A stretch of DNA of 64,000 nt, from the NCBI GenBank assembly GCA_036383955.1, contig DASVNH010000018.1:8229-72228 (forward strand). Direction: 5' to 3'. Origin of the DNA: JACQFK01 sp036383955. Its GTDB lineage: Bacteria > Planctomycetota > MHYJ01 > JACPRB01. Positions 27,430 to 35,430 of the stretch are shown in pieces. Positions within the stretch are counted from its first letter, which is position 1; every line of letters begins with the position of its first letter. The notes under the pieces were generated by a model. It did not search any database. It was not told the origin of the DNA and was given only the letters and a program-made list of their open reading frames with translations. Made by a program: the position numbers and the translations under genes.

Positions 27430-27469
27430 GCCCGATGTCGAGCAAGATCTCTCCGAAGCGGGTGCTCGA

Positions 27470-27904
27470 ATGAGGGCGCGGGTCGATCTGGAGCTTGGGG
27501 CTGGTCCACCACGCCGGGTCTCTGTGGAGGTGGAGGTCGTCCATGCCACGCACCAGCCACCCGCTCCAAAGGTGACCATATCTTCAGCCGAGTCATTTAG
27601 GCGGCAAGCCGAGTCGTTTAAGCGATTTGAAAGAGCCGCACTCTGTGGCGCTCACTTCGCTGCGATGGATCTTCCAGAGGCATTGGTCAAAGAGGGTGTC
27701 GATATCCAAGTTGTGGATGTGATGGATTTTGTCGGTACCAGCCAAGTGATGGTGGCCCTGGCAACCATTCGAGCTGTTTGGAAGGCGATTGGATACTCGC
27801 CTCCTCATGCCCTTGCCCCTTATGCTGATGAAGCCGCGGATGCGGTGTGTTTTCCACTAAGGATGAGTCCTCCCGGCTCCGGAAGTAAGAGAGTCGTCAC
27901 GTAA
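27470..27904 (+). CDS. Unknown protein in a low-GC insert
   Basis: The 144-residue product begins MRARVDLELGAGPPRRVSVE. It has a mixed alpha/beta body with a hydrophobic segment VDIQVVDVMDFVGTSQVMVA. I do not recognise the family. The same frame is open back to a GTG at 27416, inside the first direct-repeat copy. Codon use is clearly less GC-rich at third positions than the flanking genes, pointing to horizontal origin. The gene fills most of the 513-bp insert between the two repeat copies and is the obvious cargo of that insertion. Confidence 0.55.
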   Translation: MRARVDLELGAGPPRRVSVEVEVVHATHQPPAPKVTISSAESFRRQAESFKRFERAALCGAHFAAMDLPEALVKEGVDIQVVDVMDFVGTSQVMVALATIRAVWKAIGYSPPHALAPYADEAADAVCFPLRMSPPGSGSKRVVT

Positions 27905-27918
27905 ACAAGGGCAAGCGT

Positions 27919-27939
27919 CACCACTTGCTTCAGCAAGTC
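27919..27939. repeat. Small hairpin at insert end
   Basis: ACTTGC-TTCA-GCAAGT forms a perfect 6-bp stem immediately before the second direct-repeat copy, at the right end of the insert. Confidence 0.4.
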
Positions 27940-27940
27940 C

Positions 27941-28063
27941 GAGGTCCACGCGGCGATGGGCTACGCGCAGACGATCCACCGCTTCGCGAAAGCGGGCCGC
28001 TACGTGGTGAGCGTCGAGCGCCCGGGGGCCGTCGCGCGGCTCTACGTCCGGGTCGACAAATAG
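27941..28063 (+). pseudogene. Duplicated 3' end of the M23 peptidase gene (direct repeat copy 2)
   Basis: This 121-bp copy of 27307-27427 has one mismatch and ends in TAG instead of TGA. Taken alone it is a remnant with no start of its own. If the insert were removed by recombination between the copies, the peptidase frame would be restored with this stop codon. Confidence 0.85.
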
Positions 28064-28143
28064 AGTCTGATTCTCCCGCAACAACGGAGGCCCCCCCGGG
28101 TTATTAAGGGACAGGGGCGGGATTCCTGGTGGGAGATTAGAGC

Positions 28144-30258
28144 ATGGCGATTCGAGCCTGGATGGGCGCGGCGCTGGCCGCTCTCCTCGCGCTGCCCGCC
28201 GCGACCGCCGAGCCCGGCGGACTCCCCCGCGAGAAGATGCTCGCCGCCGCGCGCGAGATCGACCGCCTGGTGGAGGCGGATCTCACGGCCGCCGGCCTCC
28301 AGCCCAACGCGGCGCTCGACGACCCCTCGTTCATCCGGCGCGCGTACCTCGACATCGCGGGTCGCGTCCCCACGGCGAAGGAGCTGGCGGACGTCCTGGC
28401 CGCTCCCGCGTCCGAGCGGCGCGAGGCGCTGATCGACCGCCTGCTGGAGTCGCCCGCCTACGCGAGCCATCTCTTCAACTGGCTGGCCGACCTGCTCCGC
28501 GTCAAGAGCCGGCTGCAGAACAACATCTCGGGCGAGCCGTACATCCACTTCATCAAGGAATCGCTCGCCACGAACAAGCCGTGGGACGTCTTCGTGCGCG
28601 AGCTCCTGACGGCGTCGGGCCCCGCGCACCAGCGCGGGCACGGCGCCACGGGCTACTACCTGCGGGACCGCGGGATGCCCGAAGACAACATGTCGAACAC
28701 GATCACGATCTTCCTCGGCACCCGCCTTGAATGCGCGCAGTGCCACAACCATCCGTTCGACAAGTGGACGCAGCTGCAGTACCACGAGATGGTCGCGTTC
28801 ACCGGAGGGATCCGCTACACGGACGACAGCCTGCAGAAGACGCCGGAGGGCCAGCGCCTGAAGGAGATGGGCGAGGCGTTCCGGGCGGCGGGCAAGGACC
28901 GGAAGGAGAACCTGGAGTTCCGCGCCTACCGCAAGATGCTGCAGCCCCTGGAGTACGGCATCTCCGGGAGCGGCAACGGCCTGTACCGGCTCCCCAAGGA
29001 CTACCAGTACGAGGACGCCAAGGCCAACCAGCCGGTGAAGGCCAAGGCGATGTTCGGCGTCGAGGTGCCGCTGGCCGTCGAGATCCCCGCCGACCGCAAG
29101 GCGCCGCCCGCGGACAAGAAGAACCCGAAGAAGGCGCCGGCGATCAAGGCGTCGGACGTCAATTCCCGCGAGGCCTACGCCAAGTGGCTGACGGCGCCCG
29201 AGAATCCGCGCTTCACGACGGTGATCGCGAACCGCCTGTGGAAGCGCTTCTTCGGCGCCGGCGTGATCGAGCCGGTCGACAACATCCGCGAGACCACGAA
29301 GCCCGTCAATCCGGCGCTGATGAAGCACCTGGAGACGACGATGATCGCGGCGGGGTACGACCTCAAGCAGTTCATCCGCGTGCTGATGAACAGCCGGAGC
29401 TACCAGCGCGAGGCCTGCCGCAAGGAGCCGTCGGACGAGCAGCCGTTCCGCTTCCCGGGCCCGCTGCTCCGGCGGATGAGCGCCGAGCAGCTCTGGGACT
29501 CGATGCTGACGCTGGTCGTGCCGGACGTCGACTCCACCCTCCGCAAGCCGGGGGCGGCGGCGGAGGCCGTCTACGCCGACTACGACCGCCTGGTGAACGT
29601 GAACCCGGACCAGCTGAAGGCCCAGGTCGAGATGGAAGTCCTGCGCGAGAAGGATCCCGCGAAGTACCGCGAGCTGAAGAAGAAGCAGGGCGACGAGGCC
29701 CGGGCGCTGGCGAAAAACGACGAGAAGCTGAAGGGGCTGATGGAGGCCGCGAAGGCGGCGAAGAAGAAGGGCGACGAGGAGGCCGTCGCGAAGCTGAGGG
29801 CCGAGATCCAGGCGATGGAGAAGGGCCCTCTGCTGATGCCCGACATGCAGGCGATGTACGGCAAGAAGACGGGGCCGGCGAACGGCCTGGCGCGGGCCTC
29901 GGACCTGCCGCAGCCGGCGAATCCGGGCTCCTTCCTCCGCGAGTTCGGGCAGTCGGACCGCGAGCAGATCGAGGCCGCGCACGCCGATTCGTCGGTGCCG
30001 CAAGCGCTGGCCCTCCTGAACGGATTCGTCGACAAGACCATCCTGCCGAACGCGAAGTCGGCGATCCGGCAGGCGGCGGACGCCGCGAAGGCCCCCTCCG
30101 ACAAGGTCGTCTCGATCTTCCGGAGCGTCCTGAGCCGGGATCCGTCGCCGAAGGAGCGGGAGATCTGGGCGCCGGACCTCGAGAAGCGCGGCGAAGCCGC
30201 CCTGCGCGACCTGATCTGGACGCTGGTCAACACGCACGAGTTCATGTTCGTCCGATAG
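28144..30258 (+). CDS. DUF1549/DUF1553 secreted protein
   Basis: The 704-residue protein has a signal peptide (LAALLALPAATA). The DUF1549 region includes DPSFIRRAYLDIAGRVPTAKE and the heme c-like motif CAQCH (197-201, followed by NHPFDKW). The C-terminal DUF1553 region includes NRLWKRFFGAGVIEPVDNIRE. A Lys/Glu-rich helical insert lies at about 490-560. This pair with DUF1501 is a hallmark of Planctomycetes and is thought to act in periplasmic oxidation or degradation; the reaction is unproven. It lies 11 nt before the DUF1501 gene. Confidence 0.92.
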   Translation: MAIRAWMGAALAALLALPAATAEPGGLPREKMLAAAREIDRLVEADLTAAGLQPNAALDDPSFIRRAYLDIAGRVPTAKELADVLAAPASERREALIDRLLESPAYASHLFNWLADLLRVKSRLQNNISGEPYIHFIKESLATNKPWDVFVRELLTASGPAHQRGHGATGYYLRDRGMPEDNMSNTITIFLGTRLECAQCHNHPFDKWTQLQYHEMVAFTGGIRYTDDSLQKTPEGQRLKEMGEAFRAAGKDRKENLEFRAYRKMLQPLEYGISGSGNGLYRLPKDYQYEDAKANQPVKAKAMFGVEVPLAVEIPADRKAPPADKKNPKKAPAIKASDVNSREAYAKWLTAPENPRFTTVIANRLWKRFFGAGVIEPVDNIRETTKPVNPALMKHLETTMIAAGYDLKQFIRVLMNSRSYQREACRKEPSDEQPFRFPGPLLRRMSAEQLWDSMLTLVVPDVDSTLRKPGAAAEAVYADYDRLVNVNPDQLKAQVEMEVLREKDPAKYRELKKKQGDEARALAKNDEKLKGLMEAAKAAKKKGDEEAVAKLRAEIQAMEKGPLLMPDMQAMYGKKTGPANGLARASDLPQPANPGSFLREFGQSDREQIEAAHADSSVPQALALLNGFVDKTILPNAKSAIRQAADAAKAPSDKVVSIFRSVLSRDPSPKEREIWAPDLEKRGEAALRDLIWTLVNTHEFMFVR

Positions 30259-30269
30259 AGGAGAGCGCC

Positions 30270-31568
30270 ATGAAGGACCTTGCCCGCGGTCTGGACGACG
30301 TTTCCCGTCGCGGCTTTCTGTCCAAGACGGCGCTCTCGATGCTGGGCGTCGGGGCGCTGCCGATGATGGACAGCCTGCTGCTGGCCCAGGACGTCGGCAC
30401 CGTGCCGCTCCGCCCCGGCGCGAAGGCCAAGAACGTGATCTACCTCTACATGTCGGGCGGCATGACGCATCTCGACACGTTCGACCTCAAGCCCGGCGCG
30501 CCCACGCAGGGGCCGACGGAAGCGGCGAAGACGAGCGCCGACGGCGTGCTCATCAACAAGCTCTTCACGAAGCTCGCCCCGCAGATGAAGCACGTGGCGG
30601 TGGTGAACTCGCTGACGTCCAACCAGGGCGCCCACCAGCAGGGCCAGTACCTGATGCACACGAGCTACGTGCTGCGCGGGACGATCAAGCATCCGACGAT
30701 CGGCTCGTGGATGTCGCTGATGATGGGGGCGCGGAACCCGACGCTGCCGGCGCACGTGGCCATCGGCGGCGGGAACAACGGGGCGTCGGCGGGCTTCATG
30801 GAGCCCAAGCACGGGCCGCTGCCGATCGGCAATCCGACGGCCGGCCTGCAGAACAGCAAGGCGCCGTCGGGCGTGAGCGAGGCGGCCTACGCGGCGCGGC
30901 TGAAGCGGGCGGAGGAGATGAACGACGCCTTCGCCGCGAAATACGACCACCGCGAGGTGCGCGGCTACGCGGACATGTACGACCAGGCGGTGCGGCTGAT
31001 GTCGTCGAAGGACCTCGAGGTCTTCGACCTGACCAAGGAGCCCAGCGATCTGCGGCAGGCCTACGGCATGGACGCGTTCGGCCAGGGCGTGCTGCTCGCG
31101 CGCCGGCTGGTGGAGCACAAGGTCCGCTGCGTCGAGGTGCAGCTGGGCGGCTGGGACACGCACAACGAGAACTTCGAGGCGATGGAGAAGAAGCTGCCGG
31201 TCCTGGACGCGGCGCTGGGCACGCTGCTCTCCGACCTCGAGAGCCGCGGCCTCCTCGAGGAGACGCTGGTCGTCCTCGCGACCGAGTTCGGGCGGACGCC
31301 CGACATCCGGGAAGAGCGGAGCGGCCGGGACCACTACCCGAAGGCCTTCTCCGGCCTGCTGGCGGGCGGCGGCATCAAGGGCGGCCGGACCTGGGGCAAG
31401 ACGGACAAGGAAGGCAAGGAGGTCGTCGAGAAGCCGGTCACGGTGCCGGACTTCAACGCGACGATCGCCCACGCGCTGGGCCTGCCCCTGGGCTTCGTGG
31501 TGCACTCCCCGAGCGGCCGTCCGTTCAAGGTGGCCGACAAGGGGACGGCGATCGCGGAGCTGCTCTAG
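30270..31568 (+). CDS. DUF1501 protein, Tat-exported sulfatase-like fold
   Basis: The 432-residue protein has an N-terminal twin-arginine signal SRRGFLSKTALSMLG (R13, R14). The body resembles alkaline phosphatase/sulfatase-superfamily DUF1501: NVIYLYMSGGMTHLDTFD, QLGGWDTHNENFE, EFGRTPDI and GRDHYPKAFSGLLAGGG. Export in folded state suggests a metal-bound enzyme working with the upstream DUF1549/1553 protein. The TAG stop opens a GAATCC heptamer array. Confidence 0.92.
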   Translation: MKDLARGLDDVSRRGFLSKTALSMLGVGALPMMDSLLLAQDVGTVPLRPGAKAKNVIYLYMSGGMTHLDTFDLKPGAPTQGPTEAAKTSADGVLINKLFTKLAPQMKHVAVVNSLTSNQGAHQQGQYLMHTSYVLRGTIKHPTIGSWMSLMMGARNPTLPAHVAIGGGNNGASAGFMEPKHGPLPIGNPTAGLQNSKAPSGVSEAAYAARLKRAEEMNDAFAAKYDHREVRGYADMYDQAVRLMSSKDLEVFDLTKEPSDLRQAYGMDAFGQGVLLARRLVEHKVRCVEVQLGGWDTHNENFEAMEKKLPVLDAALGTLLSDLESRGLLEETLVVLATEFGRTPDIREERSGRDHYPKAFSGLLAGGGIKGGRTWGKTDKEGKEVVEKPVTVPDFNATIAHALGLPLGFVVHSPSGRPFKVADKGTAIAELL

Positions 31569-31634
31569 GCGGAATCCGGAATCCAGAATCCAGAAGCCGG
31601 GAGAATCCAGAAGACGGAATCCGGAATCCGGGGG
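31569..31634. repeat. Solo array of GAATCC(A/G) heptamers
   Basis: About nine units of GAATCCG/GAATCCA/GAAGCCG directly follow the DUF1501 stop, with no inverted partner arm nearby. Unit and order resemble the left arm of IVP element 2. Confidence 0.7.
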
Positions 31635-31667
31635 TGAACGCCGCTTGAGGCGGCGGCGATTCGGATC

Positions 31668-31673
31668 TACACT
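31668..31673 (+). promoter_or_regulatory. -10 box TACACT, leaderless type
   Basis: TACACT ends exactly 7 nt before the ATG at 31681. Confidence 0.5.
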
Positions 31674-31680
31674 GGTCCGC

Positions 31681-32010
31681 ATGGAGCCATCGGCGCAGTC
31701 GGTCCGCGAGTTCCTGTCCAAGCTGGTCCCGACGCAGGATTCGGCGGACTGGGCGACCTGGAAGCTGGCGGGCAGCTCGCTGGGACCCGACGCCGCGCCC
31801 TTCCTCCTCGAATTCCTCCGCGGCGGCGACCCGAACGAGCAGTACGCGGCCGTCGTCACCCTGCGGCTGATCGGCTACGAGGCCTGGGCCGACGGCTTCG
31901 GCCGCGAGCGCACCTACCGGGTCCGCAAGATCGGCGCCACCGACTGGGAGAAGATCGCGCCCGCGAATCCGCCCGGCGGCCTCACCCCCGGCCAGGACAA
32001 GTCCGCCTGA
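31681..32010 (+). CDS. Small conserved protein, tandem paralogue A
   Basis: This 109-residue soluble protein has no signal or membrane helix. The core NEQYAAVVTLRLIGYEAW followed by DGFGRERTYRVRKIGA is almost identical in the protein encoded at 32072. The N-terminal DSADWATWKLAGSSLGPDAAP is also shared. The helical start resembles one HEAT-like repeat. Function unknown. Each copy has its own TAnnnT box 7 nt before its ATG, so they are separate transcription units. Confidence 0.65.
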   Translation: MEPSAQSVREFLSKLVPTQDSADWATWKLAGSSLGPDAAPFLLEFLRGGDPNEQYAAVVTLRLIGYEAWADGFGRERTYRVRKIGATDWEKIAPANPPGGLTPGQDKSA

Positions 32011-32058
32011 TCGCCCATGTCGCGTCGCGCGGGGGCTTGAGAACGGGGAGATCCGGGT

Positions 32059-32064
32059 TAGATT
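32059..32064 (+). promoter_or_regulatory. -10 box TAGATT, leaderless type
   Basis: TAGATT ends exactly 7 nt before the ATG at 32072. The G run between them could also serve as a weak ribosome binding site. Confidence 0.45.
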
Positions 32065-32071
32065 AGGGGGG

Positions 32072-32386
32072 ATGGGCTCCTCCGACCTCGCGCTCCGCAC
32101 CTTTCTTTCCATGCCGGTCCCGTCCGCCGATTCGTCGGACTGGGCGCACTGGAAGCAGGCGGGCAGCGCGTTCGGACCTGAAGCCGCGCCCACTCTCCTG
32201 GAGGCCGTCCGAAGCGGGTCCGCGAACGAGCAGTACGCGGCGATCGTCGCCCTCCGCCTGATCGGCTACGAAGCCTGGGCCGACGGCTTCGGCCGAGAAC
32301 GCACCTACCGGGTCCGGAAAATCGGCGCCAAGAAGTGGCAGAGGATCGTTCCCCTCCGCCCGCCCGAAGGCCTCACGCCGGGTTAA
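32072..32386 (+). CDS. Small conserved protein, tandem paralogue B
   Basis: This 104-residue close paralogue of the upstream gene shares DSSDWAHWKQAGSAFGPEAAP, the LRLIGYEAWADGFGRERTY core and the PEGLTPG C-terminus. The copies differ mainly in the N-terminal 15 residues and in the middle helix. A tandem duplication followed by divergence is the simplest explanation. Function unknown. Confidence 0.65.
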   Translation: MGSSDLALRTFLSMPVPSADSSDWAHWKQAGSAFGPEAAPTLLEAVRSGSANEQYAAIVALRLIGYEAWADGFGRERTYRVRKIGAKKWQRIVPLRPPEGLTPG

Positions 32387-32409
32387 CTCGCCGTCGTCCG
32401 GTTCCGGGT

Positions 32410-32850
32410 TTACCGCGGACGTTTCTTCCGCGGGGCGCGGGGCGGGGCGGACCAGATCGCCTGGAAGGCCTGGCGGTCGGCGGGAGTCGCCTCGCGGATC
32501 GTGTCCGGGGCCAGCGCCGCGGTCGCTTCGACGCGCTGGGCGATGTCGGCCGGCCCCACCGGCCAGAGCTCGGCCGTGAGCTCGACGACGAACGTCCAGC
32601 CCAGCTTTTTCGCGTGCTGGCGCAGGGCGACCGCCGCGAAGCCGTCCTCCCGGACGGAGACGGTGAGCTCGCAGGCGAGGACGAGCTTGAGCTCGAGGGT
32701 CAGCCATTCGAAGGGGACGTCGCCGCTGCGGGCGTTCTCGCGCTTCACCCGGACGCCGCGGAGGGCCCGGCGCCGCTTGAGCAGGGCGCGCAGGAGGGCG
32801 TCGAGGAAGAAGCTCTCGAACTCGGGGAGGCGTTCCGCGGGCCGGGGCAC
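32410..32850 (-). CDS. Hypothetical protein linked to the actin-like gene
   Basis: This 146-residue basic protein has no membrane segment. The middle looks like a small beta-rich domain (EWLTLELKLVLACELTVSV), followed by AVALRQHAKKLGWTFVVELTAEL. The C-terminus is proline- and lysine/arginine-rich. The GTG start lies 8 nt after the stop of the actin-like gene, so it is cotranscribed and may be its partner. Family not recognised. Confidence 0.55.
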   Translation of the reverse strand: MPRPAERLPEFESFFLDALLRALLKRRRALRGVRVKRENARSGDVPFEWLTLELKLVLACELTVSVREDGFAAVALRQHAKKLGWTFVVELTAELWPVGPADIAQRVEATAALAPDTIREATPADRQAFQAIWSAPPRAPRKKRPR

Positions 32851-32857
32851 GGCGGGC

Positions 32858-34765
32858 TCAGGCCGGTCGGCTGGCCATCTCCAGCTGGGCGGCGACGAGG
32901 GCGCCCTTGGCCGTGGCGTTGAGGCAGTCCTTGGCCAGGCGGATGTCCTTGATCGGGATGGGGAAGTCGAGCGATTTAAAGACCTCCTTCGCCAGCTCGA
33001 TGAAGTTGCCGGCGAGGGCGGTGCCGCCGGAGAAGACGATGGAGATGGGCTCCGGGAAGGTGGGCATGTTCTCCGCCGACCGGAAGCGCTCGGCGATGTT
33101 GTTGATGTTGTACTGCAGCAGGTTCCGGTAGTAGATCGAGATCGCGTCCTGCTCCCGGTTCTTCGGGCTCAGGAGGTCGAGGCCCTGCTCCTTGATCTGC
33201 GCCGCCTTCTCGGGCTTCATGTTCAGGTTCTGCGCCACGTTCAGGTCGACCCAGTCGCCCGAGCGGGCGGTGCTGAACGTCAGGGCCGGCATCGACTTGT
33301 AGACGACGCAGATGTTGAACATGCCGCCGCCGCAGGAGACGCCGATCCCCGTGAAGTCCTCCTCGGCCAGCTCCGCGAACGTGACCGCGTGGCCTTCCAG
33401 GATGTGCGAGGGCTTGTAGCCCAGCGCCCGCAGCACGGCGTCGAAGAGGTCGCGGTGGTACGCCACCGAGAGGTCGCTGTCGATCGGGTCGCCCGGCACC
33501 GAGTAGAAGCAGACTTCGTCCTCCACCCGCGGCTCCCCGAGGATCGAGCCGATCAGCAGCTTCATCACCGGCAGCGCGTCCTGCTCCCGCGCCGAGATCA
33601 GGCCGTCCTTCATTGGGCGCCGCGTCCGCCGGTTGATCACGTTCGCCAGCTCGAAGGCCTGCTCCCCGATCACGAACATGCGCTTGTTCTGCATGAAGTA
33701 GGGGACGTTCAGCTTCGTCAGCATCGCCTTCGTGAACGGCGTGACCTCGACGTCGATGAACACGTTGCGCTGCTGCCGGATCTCCACGACCCCGTCGGGC
33801 GTCGTCTCGGCCGCCACGAGGTTCACCGTCCCGACGTCCAGCCCCTTGCCGGCCCGGATCTCCGTCGCCGGAGGAGGGGGCGGCGGGGGAGGCGGCGGCG
33901 CGGGCTTCTTCGCCTCCGCCGGCGCCTTCGCGGGATCCTCGTCCGACGGCAGCACCAGCGTCGGCACGTACTCCGGCTGCTCCTCGAGCACTTCCGCGGA
34001 GGCCGCCTTCTCGAGGGTGACTTTCAGGCCCTCGATCTCCTTCGCCCGCGCCTCCGACTCCTGCCGCAGGCGCTCGACTTCCGCCTGCGCGTTCAGGATC
34101 TTCACGCGCGCGCTTTCCTGGACGTCGGCGGACTCGGCCTCGACCTCCTCCGCGCGCCCCTTCGCCTCGGCCAGCTCGGCGCGGACGCGTTCGAGCTCCT
34201 TGCGCATGGCGGCGGCGGCCGTCTCGCCCGCCCCGCGGGAGACCTCGACCTCGTCCTCGAGCTCGGCCAGCCGGGCGCGCAGGCGCGCGACCTCGGCCTC
34301 GAGCTCCTTGATGCGCGCGTTCGCGCGTTCGAGCTCCTCGACGATCTTGTCGTTGTTCTCGCGCAGGAAGGTGTTCTCGCCGGCGAGCTCCTCGGTCTTG
34401 CTGCGGAGCGCGGCCTGCTGCTCGTCGACCTCCCGGCGCAGGTTGACTTCCTTCTGCAGCTTGTCGATCTCGCGGAGCAGCTCGTTGCGGTCGGCCGCGG
34501 CCAGGTTCGCCTGCTTGGCGGACTGGTCGCGCTCGTTCATGAGCTTGCTGAGCTGCTTGCGGGAGTCGGCCAGGATGCGGGAGCGCTCCTCGGCCGTGGA
34601 GTTGCGGACGACCTCGTCGACGGCCTGCTCGATCATGCGCTGGAGGGAGGCTTCGTCGAGGACCTTGACCCGCTTGACGCCGCTGTTGGCCAGGCTGTTG
34701 ACGTCGCTGACCCGGGCGTTGTCGGAGATGACCTTGCGGATATCGAGCTTCCGGTCGTCGCTCAT
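32858..34765 (-). CDS. Coiled-coil / polyproline / actin-like ATPase fusion
   Basis: This protein has 635 residues from the second of two closely spaced ATGs, chosen because TAGAAT (34773-34778) lies 7 nt upstream. Residues about 60-260 form a long coiled coil, then a run of ten prolines near 290. From about 305 the fold looks actin-like: phosphate-1 GKGLDVGTVNLVA, a phosphate-2-like GIGVSCGGGMFNICVV (about 470) and adenosine-type FSGGTALAGNFIELA (about 575). PilM, MreB and ParM are relatives in fold. It is probably a filament-forming or membrane-complex ATPase. The domain order is unusual. Confidence 0.7.
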   Translation of the reverse strand: MSDDRKLDIRKVISDNARVSDVNSLANSGVKRVKVLDEASLQRMIEQAVDEVVRNSTAEERSRILADSRKQLSKLMNERDQSAKQANLAAADRNELLREIDKLQKEVNLRREVDEQQAALRSKTEELAGENTFLRENNDKIVEELERANARIKELEAEVARLRARLAELEDEVEVSRGAGETAAAAMRKELERVRAELAEAKGRAEEVEAESADVQESARVKILNAQAEVERLRQESEARAKEIEGLKVTLEKAASAEVLEEQPEYVPTLVLPSDEDPAKAPAEAKKPAPPPPPPPPPPATEIRAGKGLDVGTVNLVAAETTPDGVVEIRQQRNVFIDVEVTPFTKAMLTKLNVPYFMQNKRMFVIGEQAFELANVINRRTRRPMKDGLISAREQDALPVMKLLIGSILGEPRVEDEVCFYSVPGDPIDSDLSVAYHRDLFDAVLRALGYKPSHILEGHAVTFAELAEEDFTGIGVSCGGGMFNICVVYKSMPALTFSTARSGDWVDLNVAQNLNMKPEKAAQIKEQGLDLLSPKNREQDAISIYYRNLLQYNINNIAERFRSAENMPTFPEPISIVFSGGTALAGNFIELAKEVFKSLDFPIPIKDIRLAKDCLNATAKGALVAAQLEMASRPA

Positions 34766-34772
34766 CCCCATG

Positions 34773-34778
34773 ATTCTA
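34773..34778 (-). promoter_or_regulatory. -10 box TAGAAT, leaderless type
   Basis: On the minus strand TAGAAT ends 7 nt before the ATG at 34765 and 1-2 nt before the upstream ATG at 34771. The latter would therefore not be in the transcript. Confidence 0.5.
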
Positions 34779-34833
34779 CGGAATTGGAGCGGCGACCACC
34801 ACAGATCCGAGTGCTGCCCGACGTCCTAATTCG

Positions 34834-35340
34834 GTGAGACGGGCCTGGCCGCTCCTTTTGGCGTGCGGGTGCGCCGTGCCGCCGCCGGAGGAGGTCGACC
34901 TCCAGCCGCGCGTCGACGGCCTGATCGAGGCCCTGAGGGACGACGAACCGGCGGTCCGGACGCTCGCGCGGGCCGAGCTGCGGCGGCTGGGTCCGCTGGC
35001 CGAGGGCCGCCTTCGGGCGAACGTCCGGCATCCGGACGTCGACATCGCCTCCCGCTGCGCGGAGCTGCTGGCGCGTCTGGAGACGCGGACCGGGGACGCG
35101 GGGGCGGGGCTGATCAGCAAAGTCGTCTACGTGGATCCGGAGGGCGGCTTCGTCGCCATCGAGGCCGGGCGGGCGGAGGGGGTCGCGGGCCATCGCTTCG
35201 AGATCCTGCGGGGTCGGCGCTGGATCGCGACCGCCTGTTTCGAGAAGTACCTCGGGGGGACCGCATCCAGGAGCAAGCTTCGGATCACGGCGGGGCGGGG
35301 CGTCGACATCCGCCTCGACGACGAGGCCGTCGGCTTCTAG
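34834..35340 (+). CDS. Lipoprotein with HEAT-like helical segment
   Basis: This 168-residue product starts at a GTG. The signal LLLACGC offers a lipobox with Cys at about 11. The first half of the mature part is one HEAT-like pair (VDGLIEALRDDEPAVRTLARAELRRLG). The second half is a small beta domain (VVYVDPEGGFVAIEAGRAEGV). Unknown role. Divergent from the actin-like gene. Confidence 0.6.
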   Translation: MRRAWPLLLACGCAVPPPEEVDLQPRVDGLIEALRDDEPAVRTLARAELRRLGPLAEGRLRANVRHPDVDIASRCAELLARLETRTGDAGAGLISKVVYVDPEGGFVAIEAGRAEGVAGHRFEILRGRRWIATACFEKYLGGTASRSKLRITAGRGVDIRLDDEAVGF

Positions 35341-35369
35341 GGGGGCTTTCCAGCACCCGCTCCGCCTGC

Positions 35370-35375
35370 TAGAAT
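35370..35375 (+). promoter_or_regulatory. -10 box TAGAAT for glmS
   Basis: TAGAAT lies about 55 nt before the glmS start. The implied 5' leader is built almost entirely of TTCCGGC/GGTTCCGG repeat units. No glmS ribozyme was recognised. Confidence 0.45.
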
Positions 35376-35430
35376 GCCCCTTTCCGGCTCCCATTCGGGT
35401 TCCGGCTTCCGTCTCGTCGGGTTCCGGTCT
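35376..35430. repeat. GTTCCGG-type repeat units in glmS leader
   Basis: Several GGTTCCGG/TTCCGGC/TTCCGTC units occur between the promoter and the start of glmS. On the opposite strand they read GGAAGCC/GGAACCC, the vocabulary of the heptamer arms. Confidence 0.5.

Noticed and set aside
27919..27939. Small hairpin considered as an integron attC site
   Set aside because: Too short, without the R and L box pattern, and no integrase is nearby.
27430..27940. Insert considered as an insertion sequence
   Set aside because: No transposase-like protein and no terminal inverted repeats; the 121-bp direct repeat is too long for a usual target duplication.
35376..35430. glmS ribozyme
   Set aside because: The leader is too short and repetitive, with no recognisable ribozyme core.
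35374..35430. N-terminal extension of GlmS from an ATG at 35374
   Set aside because: The glutaminase needs Cys right after the initiator Met, which fixes the start at 35431.
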